A DNA stretch of 64,000 bases from Amylostereum areolatum (GCA_012932865.1 SAXG01000049.1:1-64000), one strand, 5' to 3'. Positions 1 to 12,068 are shown, counted from the first letter of the stretch. The notes: generated from the sequence alone by a model not told the origin. Program-made: numbers and translations.

Positions 1-822
1 GCTCTCGTTCACGATCCCGGCCGGCAAGAAGGTGGCGCTCGTCGGGCCCTCGGGCTGTGGCAAGTCGACCGTGCTCCGGCTGCTCTACCGGTTCTACGAC
101 CCTTCCTCGGGGCGCATCCTCGTGGACGGGCAGGACGTGCACCAGATCCAGCTCGCGTCCCTCCGCAAGGCGATCGGCGTCGTGCCGCAGGACACGCCGC
201 TCTTCCACGCGGACATCATGCACAACGTGCGGTACGGCCGGCTGGACGCGACGGACGAGGAGGTCGTGGAGGCCGCGAAGAAGGCACATGTGCACGAGAC
301 CGTGCAGGGCCTGCCGGAGGGGTACGCGACGACCGTCGGCGAGCGCGGGCTGATGATTTCCGGGGGGGAGAAGCAGCGGTTGGCGGTGGCGCGGGTGATC
401 CTCAAGGACGCGCCGATCCTGTTCTTCGATGAGGCGGTGAGGCGTTTTTTTTCCGTTTTTTCCGTGGGGAGGGCGGGCGCTGACCGGTGTGGAGCGCAGA
501 CGTCGGCGCTGGACTCGAGGACGGAGACGGAGTTGATGCGGAACATCAACTCGCTGCTCCTCGGCAGCGCGCGCACGAGCATCTTCATCGCGCACCGGCT
601 CAGGACCGTGGTCGAAGCTGGTCGGTCTTTCTTTTCTTCTTCTCCTGTTGTGCCGGGTCGCTGACGGCGGGTCCAGACCTCATTATTGTGCTCAAGGACG
701 GCGCGGTGGTCGAGCAGGGCACGCACGAGGAACTTCTCGCCAGGCGCGGGCTCTACCACGCGATGTGGATCGAGCAGGCCGCGGACGTGTTCATGGAGGA
801 GTCGTCCGCACTCTCCGCGTGA
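1..822 (+). CDS. ATM1: Mitochondrial ABC transporter Atm1-like, C-terminal part
   Basis: This is the nucleotide-binding domain of a half-size ABC exporter of the Atm1/ABCB7 class, which in fungi sits in the inner mitochondrial membrane and supports cytosolic Fe-S protein assembly. The membrane domain lies left of the window. Visible in order are Walker A (GPSGCGKST), the Q-loop (VVPQDTPLF), the signature (MISGGEKQRLA), Walker B (ILFFDEATSALD) and the switch histidine (FIAHR). The phrase GERGLMISGGEKQRLA is typical of Atm1 rather than of multidrug exporters. Two introns, 437-499 and 621-676, restore one frame to the stop at 820-822. The 5' end is cut by the window. Confidence 0.9.
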
Positions 823-1016
823 ACGGGAGCCTGTTTGTGCTGCTGGTTGGACTGTGACAATGTATGTATAAGGATACCACAACCGCACACGTACACGTCC
901 TAGACTAGAAAGACGGCCACTACACAGAGGTGTTAAATAAGGAATAAAGTAATGGGTGGACGCACAACGATAATGTGCTAGTCATGTGGAGGACAGATGA
1001 CCCAGAATGCAGGAGT

Positions 1017-1704
1017 TCAAAGAGAGTGTAGCACCACCACCCGATACCCTTGGGAGCCAATGAGGTTGGCGAGTAGCTGCTTCCGTGCTGGTAATGTGGG
1101 TGGGATATCCTCAGCACCGTAGCGTTGGAGATAGCGCCGGGCTTGGGCCATATTCAGTGTATCGATGGCGGCGAAGGTGACCAGTGGTATGTAGTTGTAG
1201 TGTTCTGCCGCCTGGAGTCGAAGGGGTCATGAATATCGACCGTGGGTTATATGAGACAGGAATTGAATACATACACCCAGATCCTCGGGCAACTGCCCGC
1301 TGGGGAAAGGGACGATCTCGAAAGGTTGATCCTCATCACCTCTTGGGCCATTGTATGCCTGCAAGTCATGTCAATCCTGCGGAGAGATGGCAATTAATTT
1401 TCAAACACACCTTGATGCCGTGGGTGGCATACTTCCTCATCTCCACCCGGAGCTCATCGACGGACTCAAGGACCTCGTCACGGACACCCTGAATATCCTC
1501 GCGAACGCCCTGAATATCATCACGGATGGCATGAATATCATGGCGGACGGCCTGAATCTCATCATAGAGGTTGTTGTGGATAACCAGTAGGTTATCCAAC
1601 GCCTGCATCACCGGTGCAAGCCCAGCAGCGAGGTTTCCCACTGATTGCCGTGTCAGATCATAATACGTCCAGAAAAGCGTGACGAACGCACCGAGTTCGG
1701 ACAT
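1017..1704 (-). CDS. Mug135-like protein
   Basis: Three exons (1411-1704, 1275-1358, 1017-1211) join in phase to give about 190 residues. The N-terminal half is predicted alpha-helical coiled coil with repeated I-x-D-D-I-Q-G-V-R-E/D heptads (about residues 60-95). The C-terminal block (FEIVPFPSGQLPED, then NMAQARRYLQRYGAEDIPP and ARKQLLANLIG) resembles the C-terminal domain of fission-yeast Mug135, a meiotically up-regulated protein of unknown biochemical role that has many basidiomycete relatives. The family assignment is from memory of that pattern, not a search. The ATG at 1704 is the first in the long exon; an upstream exon is possible. Confidence 0.65.
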
Positions 1705-2517
1705 GGAGATCTTGAGTACTACTAAGTAGGTTACTTTGAGGTTACTGGGAGGGAAGCCAGGATTCAAGAGGAAGGTTTTAGGTAGATGGCGTGCTGGTAG
1801 TGCGAGTTTCGAGGATACCGACGTACTACGATGAACGTTGAACGCCAGAGGTAAAATCGCCACTTAGGGGTTCGGAGGCGACTAGGGTTGGCCAGAAGGC
1901 CGTGGTTCGTTTTCACTTTTCAATTCTCAATTGTCCCTCACTACATCCAAGATATTTTTCCTGTATCCTACGTCCATCCTAGCAAGGCCTGCCCCCAACG
2001 AGCGGAGCCGCTGCACACGGCCTCGTGGTACTTGCGAGAGCGGTTTTGAAGTGTACCTGGAGCGGTTGATGCTGCCATCGGCGCTGCGTTTTACGACCCC
2101 ACTGGCCCGAAGGCAAACCTGCGGGCTGAACGCTGGCGCTGAGGTCGTGCGATGCGTAATCCCCCTGCTGGTATGTGCTCCAGATGGGGTTGCTGCATGC
2201 CGACTGCGTCGCCCAACGGGACGTAACGCGCCTTGGATGCGACGTCGCAGCGCATTCAACGGCTTCCCACTCTCCATCTCTCAAGCCGAGTCAACTGTCT
2301 CTCCGAACTGTCCCTCGCCATCTCATCGTTTCCTCTCATTTCGTCAGCAGCGCTCCTTCACCTTTTTGAATGGCCTCAAGGCATGCACAGAGGTGCGTGC
2401 TCTTTCACTTTTCTTCTGCACCACCGACATTCAGCTCGTCACGCGTCTCGTCATCCAGTGCGTTTTCATCCTTCTGACCGGCATTGTTCGCTGATCTTCA
2501 CCCCAACCTACCCGTAG
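1705..2517. other. Spacer without a recognised gene
   Basis: Long open frames exist on both strands (1931-2494 plus, 1927-2277 minus), but their translations are arginine/serine-rich, overlap each other antisense and show no domain. I regard the stretch as non-coding. Confidence 0.5.
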
Positions 2518-2896
2518 ACCAATCCCCGCACACGTCCTCTCCGTTGCCACGATCCTCCTCGGACTCACGATCCTCATCACGCACATCCTGCACCACCGCT
2601 CCCGCCGCCTCGTCTACCTCCCGCCCCAACGGGGCTCCATCGCGACCGCCGTCTCCCAGACCGCGCACTCCGGCTTCGGCCAGCTGCTGATGCCGTACGA
2701 CGACGAGAAGCGGATCGCGAAGAAGCTGGAGGGGCTAAGGTTTAGGTTGGATCGGAGGACGGGCGCGATCGTGGTGGATGACGAGGCGGTGTTTCACGCG
2801 GCCGGGGGGAGAATGGAGGCGGTGAACGAGGAGGGGAAGTTGGGGGAGGAGGAGGAGGAGGGGAGTGCAAGTGCAAGCGGGGGCAGGACCCGTTGA
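2518..2896 (+). pseudogene. Orphan 3' exon of a fungal membrane protein (DUF3433-like)
   Basis: A 3' splice site (CCCGTAG at 2511-2517) opens a frame that begins with a transmembrane helix (VATILLGLTILITHIL). It continues with YLPPQRGSIATAVSQTAHSG, GFGQLLMPYDDE and LRFRLDRRTGAIVVDDE, then an acidic tail and a stop at 2894-2896. This matches my memory of the C terminus of very large fungal plasma-membrane proteins of the DUF3433 type, which exceed 1,000 residues. Only about 125 residues are present, and the next upstream gene (Mug135-like, opposite strand) leaves no room for the rest. I therefore read it as a truncated remnant. Confidence 0.5.
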
Positions 2897-3383
2897 CGCG
2901 GGGGGCGGACACGTCGGCGTTAGGTTGCCTGTTGAGGGGATCGCGTCAGGGTGTACGCTCGTCATCTTGGAGTATTTTTTTGCGCCGGGTTTCTTGGTGC
3001 GTTCTGTTCGCGATGGACAGTGGGATTTTTACGGACCCCTACGATAGACGCCGTAATCTGTGTCCGATACGCTCTATAATACCACCCGTCAGTTCATTTC
3101 TTGCGACGAGGTTCCCGCTGGAACATGTGCGCACCCGAACCGACGATGCTCAACTTCCACGGGTAAGTCGTCACCGCTCTAACAATATGTAGGCAGCTCC
3201 AATCACTATGTATTACATCAGACGTCATTTTAAGATATGTATACATTTGCACAATGGAGCATGTGAGATGTGTGAACTGGGGAAAGAATAGATTGATTAT
3301 ACACTTGAGCAAATATGAAAGAAGAGTGCGAAGTGGGTGCGTCACAGCGAGAACCCCAGTTATACACTGGCAGCGGGAGAGAA
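2897..3383. other. Intergenic, nothing recognised
   Basis: Short overlapping frames only. I see no domain, repeat or RNA gene. Confidence 0.5.
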
Positions 3384-5089
3384 CTAAGTGCTGTAGGTGT
3401 AACGAGCTCGGACAACAGGTTCCAAATGCTGGAAGATATCCCAACCGTTGAACATTGTCAACTCCGGTGCCCCGATTTCGTCCCAGGCCTCTAAAACCAA
3501 ATCCGAGAATTCCGGTTCAACCCACTGGTAAGCCTCTTCGCGAGTGAGAGGAAATGTATCTCTCATCGCCTGGATAGCCTCTCGAGGGACAGGGATGCCA
3601 GCACGCTCCATCCCGTATGTCTGGGGTGACGTGAAAATATCACGGGGAGTCGTCCCAGATGGCATCTTCTTCTCAGCTTGTGGGCGGATTTTGTGCGAGT
3701 TCCAGAAGAACACGAACTTGTCCAGCTCAGCCTGAACCGCTGTAGGCCAGATGCAGTAAAACAATTTTCTACATTGCCCATATGAAGATCAGCAAACCTC
3801 AATCGTGGATTCATCAGATAGACGACCATATTGACTTACACATGCAGTTCGTCGCCTGAGTGGAAAATGCCACTCCCTTGACCGAGGGTGATCAAGTCCT
3901 TGAGATTTCGCCCGTTGTGATGAAGGAACCAATGCCACATGCTCTCGATCGGCGTGTTATGAACACTTTTCATAGCCATATGAGGTGGATACTTGTCCAT
4001 GCAGATATCCGGCGCGTATGTCATCCTAGAGTGGAGAGTAGTAAGATAAGCAAGACTTCAGCAATCCGTGTTCGCGAGAGAAACTAAATGAACCTGAGAC
4101 TGGTTTGCATGGCTTTGATGCCGCCGATTTCAGTGCCATGGTCCGTGGTGATCTGCATGCCGGTAGCTGCAGAAGCAAGGATTAGTCAGAACGAAAATTC
4201 GACAACATAGGGTAAGTAATGTGGACGCACCACCTAACTGCTCAACGAGGTCCGCAAACGTATGGTCTACAACTTCTGGCTTTCGGTTATTCGGGATGCA
4301 TCTGAAATACAGTACGCCGCTGGAAGCACCATCCTTGTATGCGTACATAGGAATTGCGACTCCTCCCATTTGCAGCGCCAAGGCTCCCAATTTATCGTGC
4401 CCGTCGCAGTGGATCTCGAACATCGGTCCAATGACGTTCAGATGCCCACGAGGAATTGGAGTAGGCTTCTTGCCAGGATAACGCAAAGCTACACCGTCAG
4501 GGTCATTAGCAAGGAGGACAGCACGGATGACACGACTAGAATAAACATTGCCAGTGAGCGTTAGGAATTACAGCTGTAAAGTAAAGAATACACTCGCACC
4601 GAGGTAAAGGTGTCCCCTGAATCGCCAACTTTGCCTGAATCGCGCCTGTACCTCGTCGGCCGTTGGGATCATCCGCCATTTGCAACAAAACTAACTGCGT
4701 CGCCTCTACACCTTTAATAGCCTTGCGGGAAGATGGAACATTGAAATGCTTGTTCAAATTCTTCAGTGTCGTGAGCCTATAACAGCACAGCTTTATGGTG
4801 AGCGGGAAACACAAAAGGTGATTTCGTCGAATGAACTCACTTTATTTCGAGACCAAACTCGTCTTTGAGTCGACCCAGACGGCGTGCCAAAGGGAGCTGT
4901 TCCTTGGAGTACAGACATAGAGCCTTGTGAAGAACATCCTCTTCAGGCCCTGCAGTCGTCAAGACAGTTGAGTGTTGAGAAAACATGATATAAGATTGAC
5001 AACAAACATTCTCCGTTGTCATTGCCATTCTTCCCTGTGGAATTATTGCTAGATGATGGTTGATTTTTGAGGAGAGGGTTGTGAGGCAT
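3384..5089 (-). CDS. Integrase-core (DDE) domain protein, intact
   Basis: Seven exons (5008-5089, 4841-4949, 4600-4776, 4231-4535, 4094-4166, 3840-4025, 3384-3768) sum to 1,317 bases, exactly 439 codons. The protein has 438 residues. It starts with a Ser/Asn-rich leader, then a charged helical region. An rve-type catalytic core follows with D167 (HCDGHDKL), D233 (TTDHGTEIG) and E276 (HNTPIESMW), a complete DDE triad, and a C-terminal WPTAVQAELDKFVFFWN and MPSGTTPRDIF segment. Agaricomycete genomes carry many such host-like, intron-rich integrase-core genes, probably derived from mobile elements; their function is unknown. I found no terminal repeats around it. The frame is uninterrupted. Confidence 0.85.
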
Positions 5090-6453
5090 GTTTGTACGAG
5101 TGTAGAATGAGCTAGTGAGAGAAGAGTAGTGCGAGTAGAGGTGTGGGTGTTATGGGGGTCGGGGTCGTGGTTGAGAAAGGCCTGCTTATGTTTTATTTGA
5201 TGCAATAGTGCCTCTGAAAGGCTGCCACATAATGGCAATGCAGCAAGGCGTCCTATTGTTAGTTTTTAGTAGGACAGCGGCACCCAATTATTGTACTCAC
5301 CTCACACATGCCAGAACTATGGCAAATACATATCCGCGTCGTCAGCCTGCCAGGCCCGGGGTGACGAGTGCGCGGGTCAGACACTGCTACCTCCGACGCC
5401 GTCGACCACTCCCCATCCCACTCGCCTCCACAACTCGCACCCGCACGCTCATCCGCCCGCGCAACTGCCTTACGTACTTTTCCGCCAGGTGTATGCTCAC
5501 CCTAAAATGCTCACCCCGCATACGCATGCATGCGGTCCCATCCGAACGGCGCATACACGCCTAGCGCACGTGCCCGCGACGCGCGAGCAGCTGCGGCTAG
5601 GTGTGTGGCTGGGGGTCAGGGGAGGAAAGCGGGCAAGGGGCGAGGGGGCCAGGGGAGAGCGGGGAGACGGCGAGGGGAGAGGGGCCGCTCGCTGACAGCT
5701 GGTGGGCTTTGTTGGACACTTGGGGATACTGGGGGTGGTGCAGGAGACGAGGGCCACTTGCGAATTGAATGACATATGGTTTCATTGAGATCAGACAGTG
5801 GGTGGAACATATAGCTCGTGAACAACATACCCATTTTTCCTACTCTGCAGTGCCATTGTTCCTTCCTCTGGAAGCTATCTCTTGGACAGGAAGGTAGGCT
5901 TATATTGAATTTTTGATGTGGTCTGCGTCGAAGATGGCGCGGAGATGTGAGAGCGGAGTGAGTGAGACTGAGAGTCATTATTAATTAATGGTAAGTTGAA
6001 GCCGACGCGTGCACATTAGAGTCACATGACCCTCAGTTGGCTTTCGTCGGCTTGAAGCTCCAGCACAATTTTATTATCCTTTTCTCGCCCTATGTATTTT
6101 TGCTCTATACATAGGACTTATATCTAGCCAAATACCATGTATGGGGTGGATACGAGGTCATTAATCGACCTTTGTAATCCAAACAATCTGGCGCCTACCT
6201 TAGAGGCTGATCTGCTGCAAAGGTAATTTGTTCCCACACCCGCAATAAACTATGCACGTCTCGTCGTACTTACTTCACCCCAGGCGATACCACGAACCAC
6301 ACGATCTCCATGGATGTGATGGGCAGAAGGGGGGCAGACAGCAACAGTCTATCAACTGGTGAAGTATGCCCTTTGACCCGTCAGTCCAGCAGCTGAGTGA
6401 GTCCCCTCCCTCTCACAATGGATTTGACGAGCCATATCCACGGTGCTTTTCAG
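5090..6453. other. Long spacer without a supported gene
   Basis: 5600-5700 is a purine-rich low-complexity block. A minus-strand ATG near 5890 followed by a plausible GTATGT donor (MALQSRKNG) faintly resembles the start of an integrase-like gene, but no body follows. 5980-6440 shows nothing I can name. Confidence 0.4.
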
Positions 6454-6925
6454 ACCGTGTCATATACCATTGTCCACGTTTATCGTGGAGGACATGATTG
6501 AGTTAGCACAAGCACATCCAACATACCGCTTTTTCGTCCTTGACGAGGAAGAGGAGAACCCTCGAGTTTTGGTACGTACCGCGTAGATCGTCAGTGTCGA
6601 AGGGAACCTCATCTCCGTCTTGACCTAGCTCTGGCTCTTCAAACCCAGAATCCGTATCTCGTACGCGGCCCTCAAGCACTAATCCATTCCCAAATAAGGG
6701 ACCATGCAGGCGTCAAACTTACTCTACAAAATTCTCGGTCCCGCCACCTAGGACATGGATTTTAACATGTACGTTCCCGCGCCCTTCCACCTTTCCGCCG
6801 TCATACTCAGTTTGACTGCAGACTACTGAAAAAATACGCCGGATTCCCGCAAGCCGAGCATCTCAAGAACCCCCCTATTTTCCCCGCCGTATTCCTCAAT
6901 TTGTCTGTCGCATACTTATTGCAGG
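6454..6925 (+). pseudogene. Decayed fragment of a HECT-like E2-binding protein (UBE3D family)
   Basis: Four islands in order resemble the C-terminal half of UBE3D/Ipa1-type proteins. They are PLSTFIVEDMIELAQAHPTYRF plus FVLDEEEENPRVL (6468-6571), LWLFKPRIRISY after an intron (6629 onward), SNLLYKILGPAT (about 6713-6748) and LLKKYAGFPQAEHL (6823-6864). The third island ends in an in-frame TAG at 6749-6751. The only available donor/acceptor pair between islands two and three does not keep phase, and the homology stops after AEHL. The N-terminal half is absent. This is a dead remnant. Confidence 0.6.
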
Positions 6926-7572
6926 TCACTTCTCCTTCTCTTTGTGTATCCACCCTCCCTGTCTTTTCATTCGCAGAACACCACCATCCCCTCCTCTCCC
7001 CTCCCCCGATTCCCATCTATAGCTCATCTGTCCATTCGGCCCAACTATCCTCTTGGAGTAACCTCACGCCAGTAGATTCGCAGACTCACGCATATCGGCC
7101 GCCATCCTCGCTTGCTGTTCCCTCGAGGTCACTTCGGTTTAGAACCCTGCTGGAAACAATCGCAGCACGGAGGGTACAGTGTAAGCTAAATAAGGCTCTC
7201 ATCTCTTGCATGTATGTTCCATTCCCGACATGTGTTCGTATATTTAGTTTCCTTCATTCTGCTCCCTCCTCATCCCATCTTTCCAGCCATCCCGCATCCT
7301 CAAAACCACAGCCCGCACGTTGATCTCCTGCCCCTCCGTCGCCGTCCACCCATCGCCGTCCATCACCTGCCGCTGCCGCCTCACAGATGCGCATTGTGCT
7401 GATGCAACCGCAATCAACAAAGTCAGTGACATTGTGCTCTCCTTCCTCTCTCTGATCCGCTCACCGCCCTGACCTTCCGAATCCCTCGCCCTCACTGTCC
7501 AATCAATGCCCTCCACCATCCGCCCTCCTTCTGCTGAGCTGACAGACGGGTCCGGGCAGCACGGTGTTGCAG
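6926..7572. other. Spacer, possible lost 5' exons of the GH79 remnant
   Basis: This stretch is pyrimidine-rich. I could not read a signal peptide or the first exons expected for the downstream glycosidase. No other feature was seen. Confidence 0.4.
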
Positions 7573-8773
7573 GTTCCGTTCTCAAACCTTCTGGCCAACA
7601 TCCAGAAGCGCGCCGGATGGGTGCAAGTGCACATCGGCGGGAACATGCAGGAGAGCGCGGTCGTCGTGGACTCACTCCCGGATGGCGCGATACTGGGACA
7701 AGTCGGCGGCGACCAACCCCACGGCCATGCTGCTGCTGGAGATAATCCCCGATCTGCTCTACATGATGGGCAACATCTCCGCTCTGATGAACACGCGATG
7801 GTATCTGGGTGCGTGCACTGGCCCCGCCTCGACGGGAAGTTCTGACTCACGATGCACGCGTTCGTCCTGCAGGTCTTCCCTTCTACGTCACTGATCCATT
7901 CGCATTGGAGATCATCGAGCAGGGCCAGGCAATCCTCGGAGACACGCTGCTCGGGTTCCAAGCTGGGAACAAGCCTAATCTGTACGCCGACCACAACCAC
8001 TGCAACGCCATACATTCGCTCATTCTCGTCGCCCCCCGGGGCGCGCTGGCTGACCGTCCGAACAGTCCTACTCTCAATTTGACTACTTCGGGGAAATCAG
8101 CGACCTGGTCACCCAGATTGGTCAAGATGCCAACATCAAGAGCCCGAACGATCTCATCCTCGTCCCTAGTGTGTCAACGAACTGGAGCCCCGATTCCGTG
8201 CTCAACATCGGGATCATCGACGCCTTTGGCAGCAGCATCGCTGCGCTCACAGTCGAACAGTCAGTGCCGTGGTTGCCTTCATGCCGTCCCCCCTCTGGAG
8301 AACAACTGCACGGCCTTGTACTCCACGGGAGGCCCCATCCTCAACCCGCAAACAGAGTTCCCCAACTATCTGAACCACACCTCCGCCCAGACGCTCGTCG
8401 GGCCGTACATCAACTCCACCGCCCACGCCCAAAGCGTCAGCAAGGAGTTCATCATGTTCGAGATGAACACCGCGTCCTGCTCCGGTTCTCCGGGATCAGT
8501 AACAGCTTTGGCGCTGCACTCTGGTCACTCGACTGGGTGATGACAATGGTGTTCAACAACTTCTCCAGCGCGCTCTTCCACACCAGCAACCCGTTCACGC
8601 CCCCGCCGACGAACCAGTCCACGTTCCGGCAGTGGACCGTCAGCCCTGTGTACTACGCCGCGCTCGTCATGGCCGAGGCGCTCGGGCCCAGCAACAAGTC
8701 GCACCTGATGGACCTCAGCATGAACACGGAGAACATGTTCACACCTGGGTATGTGATCTACGAGGACGGGCAG
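7573..8773 (+). pseudogene. Glycoside hydrolase family 79 (beta-glucuronidase-like) pseudogene
   Basis: The translated islands follow fungal GH79 proteins in order: VPFSNLLANIQKRAG, VQVHIGGNMQESAVVVDSLP, NPTAMLLLEIIPDLLYMMGN, RWYLGLPFYVTDPF, GFQAGNKPNLYADHNH, YSQFDYFGEISDLV, LVPSVSTNW, NCTALYSTGGP, then EFIMFEMNTASC and SFGAALWSLDW. The frame is broken at about 7690-7696 (one extra base) and about 8485-8492 (one base missing). The splice sites expected after YADHNH and before NNCTAL are not usable. The C-terminal beta-sandwich stops matching after about 8770, and the N terminus and signal peptide are not found. It is a clear remnant of a secreted plant-polysaccharide-acting enzyme. Confidence 0.75.
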
Positions 8774-9460
8774 GGTTTTCCCTCCTTCAGAACCATTCCA
8801 GTCCGCCCAGCCCCAAGCCGCAAGGTTCCCTCCCTGGCTTGTACACGACAGACGGTGTCCGCCCGTGCCTCACATGCGGCCACAGCGTCCGTCGTGTTTA
8901 TCCGGAAGGCGAATAGTAATCCCGACACTGCAACGCAGGAGATCCGCACAGGCGAACCAGTGTGTACACGATAGAGGACAAGCGAACGTGCGGCGACATT
9001 GCACATTGCGCGGGAGAGGGATCCTTGCACAGATGGTGAGCACAAACTCATCCATGTCGCATAAACACAAACTCGCCCACATGCAGGACAGTTCTTGGTT
9101 GGTCAGTGATCCTCCTCGTGTTCGGGGAGAAAACTAGCCTAATGTAATGCCACAGGAATCCACGTGGCCAGGACTGCTCGGAATCCATCCAGCCAAAGTC
9201 CAGCACCAAAGTCCGGCACGCGTCGTGCGTGGTACATAGAGGATTCTACCACTGTCTTCCACCGCGCACATCTCAAATCTCCAACGTTCCAACATCCAAC
9301 AATCACGGTTATTGTCAACTGGCCACCGGCCGTCTCTCACAAAATCCGTGTGTCTGTGCCACAATTCAAATAAGATTGCCTCAGGTAGATATATGACAAT
9401 GCACTACGACCTGGGTTTGCGGCGCCACCTGTGGCCAAAAGGTATGAATGAATCACCAGC
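8774..9460. other. Spacer
   Basis: Only overlapping unsupported frames are seen, up to the TATA element of the next gene. Confidence 0.5.
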
Positions 9461-9470
9461 ATATATATAT
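9461..9470 (+). promoter_or_regulatory. TATA element of the alpha-kinase gene
   Basis: ATATATATAT lies 56-65 bases before the ATG at 9526, which sits in a good context (CCACCATGTC). Confidence 0.45.
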
Positions 9471-9525
9471 CTGTTGCTAATGTACGCGGATGCTCAATTT
9501 TCCCCATCCCCGATCCGCATCCACC

Positions 9526-12068
9526 ATGTCTGATGCGATCAACATGCCCAACATAACCGTGTGTGAAGACGATGGCACGGGCAACTTCTGTACTAGTGTT
9601 TTCCCTCGCAAAGACAACCCTGGACCATGCATGAAATGCAAGTTGCTTGCCAACCTCGAAGAGGGCTCTTTGGAGTACCAAAGAAAATTGGTATGCTTAT
9701 ATTGGTCCACGGTTTCTTTGAATTTGCTTTGAGTACTCATGGTTTTGATAGGGCTGGATCCAATGCGCCGAGTGTGGGGCAGTGGCGCCGCGTATGTCGG
9801 ACAAACTCTGTGGAATGTGCCGACAGGTAAGCAGCATGAACATCAACATGCATTCCGTCGCTTAATGTTGCCTTTCAGTTAGGCTGTCGGACTGGTTCAC
9901 GAGTCTGTGGCAACGGCGACAGCACTTCGCTCCGAAGCATTTCAGGCTCGGATGAAGTCACCAACAGCTGGACGTGCCCCTCGACTCTTGTCCCAGGGCC
10001 CGGCTGCTCAGGACGAATCCATCGCGCGTTTTGCTGCTACGCCGACCATGCCTATGACGACAGTGACACTGAATGCAGCACGTCGCAATCGAACCAACGG
10101 TGAAACAAACAGCACCTCTACAGCCACCCTAAGCATCCGGAATATCTGGCTTCAGTTCATGGCTCGGCTCACCCCCAAGAAGCTGGAACAACGTCTGGGA
10201 AGTCGCTATCAATCATATCCAGAGGATATGATGATGGAAGGTGCGTCGCAACTTGTGGCTAGTACTGGCTCACCATTTACCGCTTTTCCCTAGATATCAT
10301 CGAAGAAGTTATCCAAGGCTGGAACCCGACATGGATAGCGAAGTATCCTCAGCCCCTTCTCAGGTATGGCTTTTTGCGACCGAGCCATGAGGGGAGCACT
10401 GAACATATTCATATCATATAGACAAGATGTTAATTTGCGCCTGAAGGACAACAAAGAGCCCATTATGGGAAGTAGCTACAGCACGCTGGCTGATTTTTTT
10501 CGTGCCCATACCACCGGAGATAAAAAAGATATCTATGTTGGGAAGTTGCCGAAGGTCAGCGGTGTCGTGATGAAAGGGCCATTCATGGCGCTCGAGTTAT
10601 TCATTGACTTGGATTTGGTACGCTGTTCTTTCTTGTCTGTGTCTACTGGCACTGAAGCGTTTAATTTCAGTACAACGCTCGTATTGATGTCGAGCCGACG
10701 ACTAGCATGTCGACAGTTTCGAAGGCGGTGACACCGGCGTCGCGCAAGCGGGGTGCACACGAAAACATGCCTCCCCCTGACTATATTCCTTCCAAGCGCG
10801 CACGAAACGGTACGCCCTTGCCAACTGTTTATTTCTACGCGTGGTTCTAACCACACGTACCAGATGGTGGTGGCATCCCGAAGTCTTCGTTCAGCCGGTT
10901 GAGCACAGCAACAGCCACGGTAGACGCAGTGACCTCTGTCAAACTCACTTTGGCGACGACCGTCGTTGACAATGACTCAGGGGAAATTGACGTCTCATGG
11001 GCCGATGATGAAGGCAACGCTTCCGCCAAGATCGGTACAACGAAGATGGCTGCAGGAAGAACAAAGAATGTCTACAAAGCGCGTCCTTGGGTCTCTATAG
11101 TACATAGTATCCCCCTCTTCTGATGCTTAGTTTATCATAGATGATTCTTAATGGAAAAACCTTCGTGGCCAAGCGGTTTTTTGATGTCGGGAAGGGCGAG
11201 AATACTGTCTTGCCATCCGAGAACTATCAAAACCTGTATCATGAGCTCTGGAGAGCTAAAGTTGGACAATGGTTCTTGGATCGGTTTTATCATTTGGCCG
11301 ACGCCAAAGGGGTTGACGTCGATAAAGGTAAACTTGGTGGTTTTGTTTTGTTTATGGGTTGAGGACTAACATTTTCCCCAGCATTCTGCTTTACTGAGGC
11401 GTACATGGCCAAGGAGGTCCCCGCAGTGTCTGGTGGATATTCTGCGGCGTCGGGTGTTACTGACGAAGGTGTGGATGCCGATCCCGAGCCAGAGAAGGCC
11501 GGTGCATATTGGTTTTTGGAACCACGTCGTGCACAGTCCGTACGCAAGTGGACCGGCACCATGAATCATTCGGATAGGAACCTCCAAGGACGTCAGGGCA
11601 TGACCATCGCGGCATTCTCTCACTTCGTCTTCGAGTACAGTAACTATGAGGTCGTGATTGCTGACATTCAATGTACGTGATGTTTGAAGTTCTACTGCAT
11701 GTGACACTGACTATATATCAAAAGCTACACCCACCATTGTCGGAAACAACATGAACCCATCACTTGTGATTTTCGATATCATGACTCATACACTGGAAAG
11801 GTGAGGGCTCATCTCTCAGACGTGCTGTTCTTGCTTTGTCTGACCCCCCCCCAGCAATTCCGGTGTAGGTGACCACGGGCAACTGGGCATTGATGCCTTC
11901 ATCTCGCAGCACATATGCAATGCCAAGTGCGAGAGTTTGGGACTGCGTGCTTGTGCAGTTGTGCGGCGAAAGAATCGGTGCTCACAGCCAACTGTTTTGG
12001 ACGACGAGGATAGTATTTATGAAAGCGACGAAGAACCGGGGGATGGGGTCGTTGGAGAGGAGGCTTGA
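9526..12068 (+). CDS. Alpha-type protein kinase with N-terminal zinc ribbon; 1-bp frameshift
   Basis: Eleven exons: 9526-9690, 9752-9826, 9883-10240, 10294-10363, 10422-10617, 10671-10809, 10864-11099, 11141-11327, 11382-11672, 11725-11801, 11855-12068. The N terminus holds Cys pairs (CMKC, CAECG, CGMC) like the zinc ribbon of agaricomycete alpha-kinases. The MHCK/eEF2-kinase-type domain starts near residue 335: VAKRFF with the lysine, then FSHFVFEYSNYEVVIADIQ, and GVGDHGQLGIDAF before a CNAKC metal site. The total is 2,008 bases, one too many. In exon 10 the frame reading TPTIVGNNMNP and the frame reading VIFDIMTHT differ by one extra T near 11760. Without it the gene encodes 668 residues. 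Confidence 0.8.

Noticed and set aside
1931..2494. 187-codon plus-strand frame
   Set aside because: Arg/Ser/Pro-rich, overlapped by equally long antisense frames, no domain or splice support.
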